Below the pieces are notes generated by a model that saw only the letters and a list, made by a program, of their open reading frames with translations, was not told where the DNA came from and did not search any database. A DNA stretch of 64,000 nucleotides from Antedon bifida (lineage: Eukaryota; Echinodermata; Crinoidea; Comatulida; Antedonidae), in NCBI GenBank assembly GCA_963402885.1, contig OY727095.1:24681001-24745000 (forward strand). Reading direction: 5' to 3'. Shown here in pieces: positions 22,386-33,850 of the stretch; the stretch's first letter is position 1, and each line of letters starts with the position of its first letter. A program made the position numbers and the translations under genes.

Positions 22386-24299
22386 CACTTTGTGTGAAAG
22401 AGTTTGTCGAAATGCTTAAAATGGTCTAAAACGGTTTAAAATGTGATTTTAAGCACTTTGATGTTTTTGTGCAACCAAGTTTCATCGAAATGCACAAAAT
22501 GGTCTAAAACGTCTCCAAATGCGATTTGAAGCTATTTTGTACACTTTGATGTTTTGTGTGAAAAAGTTTTGTAGAAATGGTCAAAATGGTCTAAAACGTT
22601 TTCAAATACAATATTAAGCTATTTTGTGCACTTTGATGTTTTTGTGTGAAAAGTTTTATCGAAATGCTCAAAATGGTCTAAAACGTCTCCAAATGCGATT
22701 TGAAGCTATTCTGTTCACTTTGATGTTTTGTGTGAAAAAGTTTTGTCGAATGGCTCAAAATGGTCTAAAACATTTTCAAATACGATATTAAGCTATTTTG
22801 TGCACTTTGATGTTTTTGTGTAAAAAGTTTTATCGAAATGCTCAAAATGGTCTGAAACATCTCCAAATGCGATTTGAAGCTATTCTGTACACTTTGATGT
22901 TTCGTGTTAAAAATTTTTGTCGAAAAGCTCAAAATGGTCTAAAACGTTTTGAAATAAGAAATTAGGCTATTTTGTGCACTTTTATGTTTTTGTGTGAAAA
23001 GTATTATCGAAATGCTCAAAATGGTCTAAAACGGTTTCAAATGTGATTTTAAGCAATTTGATGTTTTTGTGTAACCAAGTTTCATCGAAATGCACAAAAT
23101 GGTCTAAAACGTCTCCAAATGCGATTTGAGGCTAATCTAAGCACTTTGGTGTTTTTGTGTTAAAATGTTTTTTCGAAAATCACAAAATGGTCTAAAACGT
23201 CTCCAAATGCGATTTGAAACTATTCTGTACACTTTGATGCTTTGTGTGAAAAAGTTTTGTCGAAATGCTCAAAATGGTCTAAAACGTTTTTAAATACGAT
23301 ATTAAGAAATGTTGTGCACTTTGAGGTTTTTGTGTGAAAAGTTTTATCGAAATCTTCAAAATGGTCTAAAACAGTTTCCAATGTGATTTTAAGCACTTTG
23401 ATGTTTTTGTGTAATCAAGTTTCATCGAAATGCACAAAATGGTCTAAAACGTCTCCAAATGCGTTTTGAAGCTATTCTAAGCACTTTGGTGTTTTTGTGT
23501 TAAAATGTTTTTTCAAAAATCATAAAATGGTCTAAAACGTCTCCAAATGCGATTTGAAGCTATTCTGTACACTTTGATGTTTTGTGTGAAAAATTTTGTC
23601 GAAATGCTGAAAATGGTCTGAAACGTTTTTAAATACGATATTAAGCAATTTTGTGCACTTTGAGGCTTTTGTGTGAAAAGTTTTATCGAAATCCTCAAAA
23701 TGGTCTAAAACGGTTTCAAATGTGATTTTAAGCACTTTGATGTTTTTGTGTAACAAAGTTTCATCGAAATGCACAAAATGGTCTAAAACGTCTCCAAATG
23801 CGATTTAAAGCTATTCTGTGCACTTTGATGTTTTTGTGTGAAAAGTATTATCGAAATGCTCAAAATGGTCTAAAACGGTTTAAAATGTGATTTTAAGCAC
23901 TTTGATGTTTTTGTGTAACCAAGTTTCATCGAAATGCACAAAATGGTCTAAAACGTCTCCAAATGCGATTTGAAGCCAATCTAAGCACTTTGGTGTTTTT
24001 GTGTTAAAATGTTTTTTCGAAAATCACAAAATGGTCTAAAACGTCTCCAAATGCGATTTGAAGCTATTCTGTACACTTGGATGTTTCGTGTGAAAAATTT
24101 TTGTCGAAATGCTCAAAATGGTCTAAAACGTTTTCAAATAGGATATTAAGCTATTTTGTGCACTTTGATGTTATTGTGTGAAAAGATTTATCGAAATGCT
24201 CAAAATGGTCTAAAACGGTTTCAAATGTGATTTTAAACACTTTGATGTTTTTGTGTAACCAAGTTTCATCGAAATGCACAAAATGGTTTAAAACGTTCC
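22386..24299 (+). repeat. Satellite block matching 55.2-56.95 kb
   Basis: This segment matches 55,215-56,950 at an offset of 32,736 in the middle and 32,648 nearer the end; the 88-bp step reflects loss of about one monomer in the right-hand copy. Distinctive shared variants are TTTTGAAATAAGAAATTAGG near 22,951, GATGCTTTGTG near 23,237, TAAGAAATGTTGTGC near 23,305 and GTGAAAAGATTTATCG near 24,179. Confidence 0.86.
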
Positions 24300-25230
24300 C
24301 AAATGCGATTTGAAGCTATTCTAAGCACTTTTGTGTTTTTGTGTTAAAATGTTTTTTCAAAAATCATAAAATGGTCTAAAACGTCTCCAAATGCGATTTG
24401 AAGCTATTCTGTACACTTTGATGTTTTGTGTGAAAAAGTTTTGTCGAAATGCTCAAAATGGTCTAAAACGTTTTTAAATACGATATTAAGCAATTTTGTG
24501 CACTTTGAGGTTTTTGTGTGAAAAGTTTTATCGAAATCCTCAAAATGGTCTAAAAACGGTTTCAAATGTGATTTTAAGCACTTTGATGTTTTTGTGTAAC
24601 CAAGTTTCATCGAAATGCACAAAATGGTCTAAAACGTCTCCAAATGCGATTTGAAGCTATTCTGTGCACTTTGATGTTTTTGTTTGAAAAGTATTATCGA
24701 AATGCTCAAAATGGTCTAAAACGGTTTAAAATGTGATTTTAAGCACTTTGATGTTTTTGTGTAACCAAGTTTCATCGAAATGCACAAAATGGTCTAAAAC
24801 GTCTCCAAATGCGATTTGAAGCTAATCTAAGCACTTTGGCGTTTTTGTGTTAAAATGTTTTTTCGAAAATCACAAAATGGTCTAAAACGTCTCCAAATGC
24901 GATTTGAAGCTATTCTGTACACTTGGATGTTTCGTGTGAAAAATTTTTGTCGAAATGCTCAAAATGGTCTAAAACGTTTTCAAATAGGATATTAAGCTAT
25001 TTTGTGCACTTTGATGTTATTGTGTGAAAAGTTTTATCGAAATGCTCAAAATGGTCTAAAACGGTTTCAAATGTGATTTTAAACACTTTGATGTTTTTGT
25101 GTAACCAAGTTTCATCGAAATGCACAAAATGGTTTAAAACGTTCCCAAATGCGATTTGAAGCTATTCTGTACAATTTGATGTTTTTGTGTAACCAAGTTT
25201 CATCGAAAATCCAAAATGGTCTTAAACGTC
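24300..25230 (+). repeat. Satellite module G, partial copy
   Basis: About 0.93 kb matches 19,030-19,950, 37,480-38,390 and 7,614-8,540. It starts at a fusion in which GTTCCCAAATGCG leads into GCTATTCTAAGCACTTTTGTG. One extra A in TCTAAAAACGG near 24,555 shifts the local reading frame relative to sister copies. The match ends after the unit with GATGTTTTTGTGTAACCAAG near 25,200. Confidence 0.84.
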
Positions 25231-27702
25231 TCCAAATGCGATTTGAAGCTATTCTGTACACTTTGATGTTTTGTGTGAAAAAGTTTTGTCGAAATGCTCA
25301 AAATGGTCTAAAACATTTTCAAATACGATATTAAGCTATTTTGTGCACTTTGATGTTTTTGTGTAGAAAGTTTTATCGAAATGCTCAAATTGGTCTAAAA
25401 CAGTTTCAAATGTGATTTCAAGCACTTTGATGTTTTTGTGTAACCAAGTTTCATCGAAATGCACAAAATGGTCTAAAACGTCTCCAAATGCGAATTGAAG
25501 CTATTCTGTACACTTTACACGATGTTTCGTGTGAAAAATTTTTGTCGAAATGCTCAAAATGGTCTAAAACGTTTTCAAATAGGATATTAAGCTATTTTGT
25601 GCACTTTGATGTTTTTGTGTGAAAAGTTTTATCGAAATGCTCAAAATGGTCTAAAACGTCTCCAAATGCGATTTGAAGCTATTCTGTACACTTTGATGTT
25701 TTATGTGAAAAAGTTTTATCGAAATGCTCAAAATGGTCTAAAACATTTTCAAATACGATATTAAGCTATTTTGTGCACTTTGATGTTTTGTGTGAAAATT
25801 TTTTGTCGAAATGCTCAAAATGGTCTAAAACGTTTTTAAATAGGATAATAATCTATTTTGTGCACTTTGATGTTTTTGTGAGAAAAGTTTTATCGAAATG
25901 CTTAAAATGGTCTAAAACGGTTTCAAATGTGATTTTAAGCACTTTGATGTTTTTGTGTAACCAAGTTTCATCGAAATGCACAAAATGGTCAAAAACGTTT
26001 CCAAATGCGATTTGAAGCTATTTTGTACACTTTGATGTTTTGTGTGAAGTGAAGTTATATCGAAATGCTCAAAATGGTCTAAAACGGTTTCAAATGTGAT
26101 TTTAAGCTATTTTGTGCACTTTGATGTTTTTGTGTGAAAAGTTTTATCGAAATGCTCAAAATGGTCTAAAACGGTTTCAAATGCGATTTGAAGCTAATCT
26201 AAGCACTTTGATGTTTTGTGTGAAAAAGTTTTGCCGAAATGCTCAAAATGGTCTAAAACGTTTTCAAATAGGATATTAAGCTATTTTGTGCACTTTAATG
26301 TTTTTGTGTGAAAAGTTTTATCGAAATGCTCAAAATGGTCTAAAACGTCTCCAAATGCGATTTGAAGCTATTCTGTACACTTTGTTGTTTTATGTGAAAA
26401 AGTTTTATCGAAATGCTCAAAATGGTCTAAAACATTTTCAAATACGATATTAAGCTATTTTGTGCACTTTGATGTTTTTGTGTAGAAAGTTTTATCGAAA
26501 TGCTCAAATTGGTCTAAAACAGTTTCAAATGTGATTTCAAGCACTTTGATGTTTTTGTGTAACCAAGTTTCATCGAAATGCACAAAATGGTCTAAAACGT
26601 CTCCAAATGCGAATTGAAGCTATTCTGTACACTTTGATGTTTCGTGTGAAAAGTTATATCGAAATGCTCAAAATGGTCTAAAACGGTTTCAAATGTGATT
26701 TTAAGCTATTTTGTGCACTTTGATGTTTTTGTGTGAAAAGTTTTATCGAAATGCTCAAAATGGTCTAAAACGGTTTCAAATGCGATTTGAAGCTAATCTA
26801 AGCACTTTGATGTTTTGTGTGAAAAAGTTTTGCCGAAATGCTCAAAATGGTCTAAAACATTTTCAAATACGATATTAAGCTATTTTGTGCACTTTGATGT
26901 TTTTGTGTAGAAAGTTTTATCGAAATGCTCAAATTGGTCTAAAACAGTTTCAAATGTGATTTCAAGCACTTTGATGTTTTTGTGTAACCAAGTTTCATCG
27001 AAATGCACAAAATGGTCTAAAACGTCTCCAAATGCGATTTGAAGCTAATCTAAGCACTTTGATGTTTTGTGTGAAAAAGTTTTGCCGAAATGCTCAAAAT
27101 GGTCTAAAACATTTTCAAATACGATATTCAGCTATTTTGTGCACTTTGATGTTTTTGTGTAGAAAGTTTTATCGAAATGCTCAAATTGGTCTAAAACAGT
27201 TTCAAATGTGATTTCAAGCACTTTGATGTTTTTGTGTAACCAAGTTTCATCGAAATGCACAAAATGGTCTAAAACGTCTCCAAATGCGATTTGAAGCTAT
27301 TCTGTACACTTTGATGTTTCGTGTGAAAAATTTTTGTCGAAATGCTCAAAATGGTCTAAAACGTTTTTAAATAGGATAATAATCTATTTTGTGCACTTTG
27401 ATGTTTTTGTGAGAAAAGTTTTATCGAAATGCTTAAAATGGTCTAAAACGGTTTCAAATGTGATTTTAAGCACTTTGATGTTTTTGTGTAACCAAGTTTC
27501 ATCGAAAAGCACAAAATGGTCAAAAACGTTTCCAAATGCGATTTGAAGCTATTTTGTACACTTTGATGTTTTGTGTGAAAAAGTTTTTTCGAAATGGTCA
27601 AAATGGTCTAAAACGTCTCCAAATGCGATTTGAAGCTATTCTGTACACTTGGATGTTTTTGTGTGAAAAGTTATATCGAAATGCTTAAAATGGTCTAAAA
27701 CG
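25231..27702 (+). repeat. Satellite segment, irregular monomers, left flank of 3-kb duplications
   Basis: Mixed A, B and C units include several local oddities: the 4-bp insertion hairpin at 25,517-25,532, GTGAAGTGAAG near 26,046, and TTATATCG units that follow a shortened middle. Part of it (about 26,500-27,165) matches 30,130-30,792 at offset 3,627. The AATAGGATAATAATC unit occurs near 25,850 and 27,370. Confidence 0.83.
25517..25532 (+). other. 4-bp insertion creating a perfect hairpin
   Basis: The usual CACTTTGATGTTTCGTGTG reads CACTTTACACGATG and continues TTTCGTGTG, an insertion of ACAC. The result, ACACGATGTTTCGTGT, is a 6-bp perfect inverted repeat with a TGTT loop. No other copy in the window that I saw carries it. 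Confidence 0.85.
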
Positions 27703-30700
27703 GTTTCAAATGTGATTTTAAGCTATTTTGTGCACTTTGATGTTTTTGTGTGAAAAGTTTTATCGAAATGCTCAAAATGGTCTAAAACGGTTTCAAATGT
27801 GATTTTAAACACTTTGATGTTTTTGTGTAACCAAGTTTCATCGAAATGCACAAAATGGTCTAAAACGTCTCCAAATGCGATTTGAAGCTAATCTAAGCAC
27901 TTTGATGTTTTGTGTGAAAAAGTTTTGCCGAAATGCTCAAAATGGTCTAAAACATTTTCAAATACGATATTAAGCTATTTTGTGCACTTTGATGTTTTTG
28001 TGTAGAAAGTTTTATCGAAATGCTCAAACTGGTCTAAAACAGTTTCAAATGTGATTTCAAGCACTTTGATGTTTTTGTGTAACCAAGTTTCATCGAAATG
28101 CACAAAATGGTCTAAAACGTCTCCAAATGTGATTTTAAGCACTTTGATGTTTTTGTGTAACCAAGTTTCATCGAAATGCACAAAATGGTCAAAAACGTTT
28201 CCAAATGCGATTTGAAGCTATTTTGTACACTTTGATGTTTTGTGTGAAAAAGTTTTTTCGAAATGGTCAAAATGGTCTAAAACGTCTCCAAATGCGATTT
28301 GAAGCTATTCTGTACACTTGGATGTTTTTGTGTGAAAAGTTATATCGAAATGCTCAAAATGGTCTAAAACGGTTTCAAATGTGATTTTAAGCTATTTTGT
28401 GCACTTTGATGTTTTTGTGTGAAAAGTTTTATCGAAATGCTCAAAATGGTCTAAAACGGTTTCAAATGCGATTTGAAGCTAATCTAAGCACTTTGATGTT
28501 TTGTGTGAAAAAGTTTTGCCGAAATGCTCAAAATGGTCTAAAACATTTTCAAATACGATATTAAGCTATTTTGTGCACTTTGATGTTTTTGTGTAGAAAG
28601 TTTTATCGAAATGCTGAAATTGGTCTAAAACAGTTTCAAATGTGATTTCAAGCACTTTGATGTTTTTGTGTAACCAAGTTTCATCGAAATGCACAAAATG
28701 GTCTAAAACGTCTCCAAATGCTAAGCTAATCTAAGCACTTTGATGTTTTGTGTGAAAAAATTTTGCCGAAATGCTTAAAATGGTCTAAAACATTTTCAAA
28801 TACGATATTAAACTATTTTGTGCACTTTGATGTTTTTGTGTAGAAAGTTTTATCGAAATGCTCAAATTGGTCTAAAACAGTTTCAAATGTGATTTCAAGC
28901 ACTTTGATGTTTTTGTGTAACCAAGTTTCATCGAAATGCACAAAATGGTCTAAAACGTCTCCAAATGCGATTTGAAGCTATTCTGTACACTTTGATGTTT
29001 CGTGTGAAAAATTTTTGTCGAAATGCTCAAAATGGTCTAAAACGTTTTTAAATAGGATAATAATCTATTTTGTGCACTTTGATGTTTTTGTGAGAAAAGT
29101 TTTATCGAAATGCTTAAAATGGTCTAAAACGGTTTCAAATGTGATTTTAAGCACTTTGATGTTTTTGTGTAACCAAGTTTCATCGAAAAGCACAAAATGG
29201 TCAAAAACGTTTCCAAATGCGATTTGAAGCTATTTTGTACACTTTGATGTTTTGTGTGAAAAAGTTTTTTCGAAATGGTCAAAATGGTCTAAAACGTCTC
29301 CAAATGCGATTTGAAGCTATTCTGTACACTTTGATGTTTTTGTGTGAAAAGTTTTATCGAAATGCTCAAAATGGTCTAAAACGTCTCCAAATGCGATTTG
29401 AAGCTAATCTAAGCACTTTGATGTTTTGTGTGAAAAAGTTTTGCCGAAATGCTCAAAATGGTCTAAAACATTTTCAAATACGATATTAAGCTATTTTGTG
29501 CACTTTGATGTTTTTGTGTAGAAAGTTTTATCGAAATGCTCAAATTGGTCTAAAACAGTTTCAAATGTGATTTCAAGCACTTTGATGTTTTTGTGTAACC
29601 AAGTTTCGTCGAAAAGCACAAAATGGTCAAAAACGTTTCCAAATGCGATTTGAAGCTATTTTGTACACTTTGATGTTTTGTGTGAAAAAGTTTTTTCGAA
29701 ATGGTCAAAATGGTCTAAAACGTCTCCAAATGCGATTTGAAGCTATTCTGTACACTTGGATGTTTTTGTGTGAAAAGTTATATCGAAATGCTTAAAATGG
29801 TCTAAAACGGTTTCAAATGTGATTTTAAGCTATTTTGTGCACTTTGATGTTTTTGTGTGAAAAGTTTTATCGAAATGCTCAAAATGGTCTAAAACGGTTT
29901 CAAATGTGATTTTAAACACTTTGATGTTTTTGTGTAACCAAGTTTCATCGAAATGCACAAAATGGTCTAAAACGTCTCCAAATGCGATTTGAAGCTAATC
30001 TAAGCACTTTGATGTTTTGTGTGAAAAAGTTTTGCCGAAATGCTCAAAATGGTCTAAAACATTTTCAAATACGATATTAAGCTATTTTGTGCACTTTGAT
30101 GTTTTTGTGTAGAAAGTTTTATCGAAATGCTCAAACTGGTCTAAAACAGTTTCAAATGTGATTTCAAGCACTTTGATGTTTTTGTGTAACCAAGTTTCAT
30201 CGAAATGCACAAAATGGTCTAAAACGTCTCCAAATGCGAATTGAAGCTATTCTGTACACTTTGATGTTTCGTGTGAAAAGTTATATCGAAATGCTCAAAA
30301 TGGTCTAAAACGGTTTCAAATGTGATTTTAAGCTATTTTGTGCACTTTGATGTTTTTGTGTGAAAAGTTTTATCGAAATGCTCAAAATGGTCTAAAACGG
30401 TTTCAAATGCGATTTGAAGCTAATCTAAGCACTTTGATGTTTTGTGTGAAAAAGTTTTGCCGAAATGCTCAAAATGGTCTAAAACATTTTCAAATACGAT
30501 ATTAAGCTATTTTGTGCACTTTGATGTTTTTGTGTAGAAAGTTTTATCGAAATGCTCAAATTGGTCTAAAACAGTTTCAAATTTGATTTCAAGCACTTTG
30601 ATGTTTTTGTGTAACCAAGTTTCATCGAAATGCACAAAATGGTCTAAAACGTCTCCAAATGCGATTTGAAGCTAATCTAATCACTTTGATGTTTTGTGTG

Positions 30701-30792
30701 AAAAAGTTTTGCCGAAATGCTCAAAATGGTCTAAAACATTTTCAAATACGATATTCAGCTATTTTGTGCACTTTGATGTTTTTGTGTAGAAA
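27703..30792 (+). repeat. 3,090-bp higher-order unit, copy 1
   Basis: This copy matches 30,793 onward with a constant offset of 3,090. Shared markers are the TCAAACTGGTC B unit near 28,025, the GCTGAAATTGG unit at 28,611, a short unit reading AAATGCTAAGCTAATC near 28,717, GCGAAATGCTTAAAATGG-type units, and AAGTTTCGTCG near 29,603. The boundary with the second copy is an out-of-register join at 30,792/30,793. Confidence 0.9.
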
Positions 30793-30802
30793 GTTTCAAA
30801 TG
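30785..30802 (+). other. Rearrangement breakpoint, out of register, 4-bp overlap
   Basis: GTAGAAAGTTT of a B monomer runs into GTTTCAAATGTG of the next type, sharing GTTT. The left side matches 27,165 and the right side 27,703, so about 537 bp are absent relative to the upstream order. Confidence 0.85.
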
Positions 30803-32995
30803 TGATTTTAAGCTATTTTGTGCACTTTGATGTTTTTGTGTGAAAAGTTTTATCGAAATGCTCAAAATGGTCTAAAACGGTTTCAAATGTGATTTTAAAC
30901 ACTTTGATGTTTTTGTGTAACCAAGTTTCATCGAAATGCACAAAATGGTCTAAAACGTCTCCAAATGCGATTTGAAGCTAATCTAAGCACTTTGATGTTT
31001 TGTGTGAAAAAGTTTTGCCGAAATGCTCAAAATGGTCTAAAACATTTTCAAATACGATATTAAGCTATTTTGTGCACTTTGATGTTTTTGTGTAGAAAGT
31101 TTTATCGAAATGCTCAAACTGGTCTAAAACAGTTTCAAATGTGATTTCAAGCACTTTGATGTTTTTGTGTAACCAAGTTTCATCGAAATGCACAAAATGG
31201 TCTAAAACGTCTCCAAATGTGATTTTAAGCACTTTGATGTTTTTGTGTAACCAAGTTTCATCGAAATGCACAAAATGGTCAAAAACGTTTCCAAATGCGA
31301 TTTGAAGCTATTTTGTAAAATTAGATGTTTTGTGTGAAAAAGTTTTTTCGAAATGGTCAAAATGGTCTAAAACGTCTCCAAATGCGATTTGAAGCTATTC
31401 TGTACACTTGGATGTTTTTGTGTGAAAAGTTATATCGAAATGCTCAAAATGGTCTAAAACGGTTTCAAATGTGATTTTAAGCTATTTTTTGCACTTTGAT
31501 GTTTTTGTGTGAAAAGTTTTATCGAAATGCTCAAAATGGTCTAAAACGGTTTCAAATGCGATTTGAAGCTAATCTAAGCACTTTGATGTTTTGTGTGAAA
31601 AAGTTTTGCCGAAATGCTCAAAATGGTCTAAAACATTTTCAAATACGATATTAAGCTATTTTGTGCACTTTGATGTTTTTGTGTAGAAAGTTTTATCGAA
31701 ATGCTGAAATTGGTCTAAAACAGTTTCAAATGTGATTTCAAGCACTTTGATGTTTTTGTGTAACCAAGTTTCATCGAAATGCACAAAATGGTCTAAAACG
31801 TCTCCAAATGCTAAGCTAATCTAAGCACTTTGATGTTTTGTGTGAAAAAATTTTGCCGAAATGCTTAAAATGGTCTAAAACATTTTCAAATACGATATTA
31901 AACTATTTTGTGCACTTTGATGTTTTTGTGTAGAAAGTTTTATCGAAATGCTCAAATTGGTCTAAAACAGTTTCAAATGTGATTTCAAGCACTTTGATGT
32001 TTTTGTGTAACCAAGTTTCATCGAAATGCACAAAATGGTCTAAAACGTCTCCAAATGCGATTTGAAGCTATTCTGTACACTTTGATGTTTCGTGTGAAAA
32101 ATTTTTGTCGAAATGCTCAAAATGGTCTAAAACGTTTTTAAATAGGATAATAATCTATTTTGTGCACTTTGATGTTTTTGTGAGAAAAGTTTTATCGAAA
32201 TGCTTAAAATGGTCTAAAACGGTTTCAAATGTGATTTTAAGCACTTTGATGTTTTTGTGTAACCAAGTTTCATCGAAAAGCACAAAATGGTCAAAAACGT
32301 TTCCAAATGCGATTTGAAGCTATTTTGTACACTTTGATGTTTTGTGTGAAAAAGTTTTTTCGAAATGGTCAAAATGGTCTAAAACGTCTCCAAATGCGAT
32401 TTGAAGCTATTCTGTACACTTTGATGTTTTTGTGTGAAAAGTTTTATCGAAATGCTCAAAATGGTCTAAAACGTCTCCAAATGCGATTTGAAGCTAATCT
32501 AAGCACTTTGATGTTTTGTGTGAAAAAGTTTTGCCGAAATGCTCAAAATGGTCTAAAACATTTTCAAATACGATATTAAGCTATTTTGTGCACTTTGATG
32601 TTTTTGTGTAGAAAGTTTTATCGAAATGCTCAAATTGGTCTAAAACAGTTTCAAATGTGATTTCAAGCACTTTGATGTTTTTGTGTAACCAAGTTTCGTC
32701 GAAAAGCACAAAATGGTCAAAAACGTTTCCAAATGCGATTTGAAGCTATTTTGTACACTTTAATGTTTTGTGTGAAAAAGTTTTTTCGAAATGGTCAAAA
32801 TGGTCTAAAACGTCTCCAAATGCGATTTGAAGCTATTCTGTACACTTGGATGTTTTTGTGTGAAAAGTTATATCGAATTGCTCAAAATGGTCTAAAACGG
32901 TTTCAAATGTGATTTTAAGCTATTTTGTGCACTTTGATGTTTTTGTGTGAAAAGTTTTATCGAAATGCTCAAAATGGTCTAAAACGGTTTCAAAT
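30793..32995 (+). repeat. 3,090-bp higher-order unit, partial copy 2
   Basis: The copy repeats 27,703 onward with few differences, for example GTAAAATTAGATG near 31,315 in place of GTACACTTTGATG. The match holds to between about 32,880 and 32,995, then switches to the order seen 1,438 bp upstream. About 71 percent of the unit is therefore present. Confidence 0.88.
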
Positions 32996-33850
32996 GCGAT
33001 TTGAAGCTAATCTAAGCACTTTGATGTTTTGTGTGAAAAAGTTTTGCCGAAATGCTCAAAATGGTCTAAAACATTTTCAAATACGATATTAAGCTATTTT
33101 GTGCACTTTGATGTTTTTGTGTAGAAAGTTTTATCGAAATGCTGAAATTGGTCTAAAACAGTTTCAAATGTGATTTCAAGCACTTTGATGTTTTTGTGTA
33201 ACCAAGTTTCATCGAAATGCACAAAATGGTCTAAAACGTCTCCAAATGCTAAGCTAATCTAAGCACTTTGATGTTTTGTGTGAAAAAATTTTGCCGAAAT
33301 GCTCAAAATGGTCTAAAACATTTTCAAATACGATATTAAACTATTTTGTGCACTTTGATGTTTTTGTGTAGAAAGTTTTATCGAAATGCTCAAATTGGTC
33401 TAAAACAGTTTCAAATGTGATTTCAAGCACTTTGATGTTTTTGTGTAACCAAGTTTCATCGAAATGCACAAAATGGTCTAAAACGTCTCCAAATGCGATT
33501 TGAAGCTATTCTGTACACTTTGATGTTTCGTGTGAAAAATTTTTGTCGAAATGCTCAAAATGGTCTAAAACGTTTTTGAATAGGATAATAATCTATTTTG
33601 TGCACTTTGATGTTTTTGTGAGAAAAGTTTTATCGAAATGCTTAAAATGGTCTAAAACGGTTTCAAATGTGATTTTAAGCACTTTGATGTTTTTGTGTAA
33701 CCAAGTTTCATCGAAAAGCACAAAATGGTCAAAAACGTTTCCAAATGCGATTTGAAGCTATTTTGTACACTTTGATGTTTTGTGTGAAAAAGTTTTTTCG
33801 AAAAGGTCAAAATGGTCTAAAACGTCTCCAAATGCGATTTGAAGCTATTC
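31270..33850 (+). repeat. 1,438-bp tandem period, about 1.8 copies
   Basis: Variants at 31,701 (GCTGAAATTGG unit), about 31,808 (AAATGCTAAGC) and 32,105 (AATAGGATAATAATC unit) recur at 33,139, about 33,246 and 33,543, all at an offset of 1,438. This period overlaps the end of the 3,090-bp copy 2, so the later event copied part of an already duplicated segment. Confidence 0.88.

Noticed and set aside
26036-26060. GTGAAGTGAAG as a distinct element
   Set aside because: It is best explained as a small tandem duplication of GTGAA within a fused monomer and has no sign of separate function.
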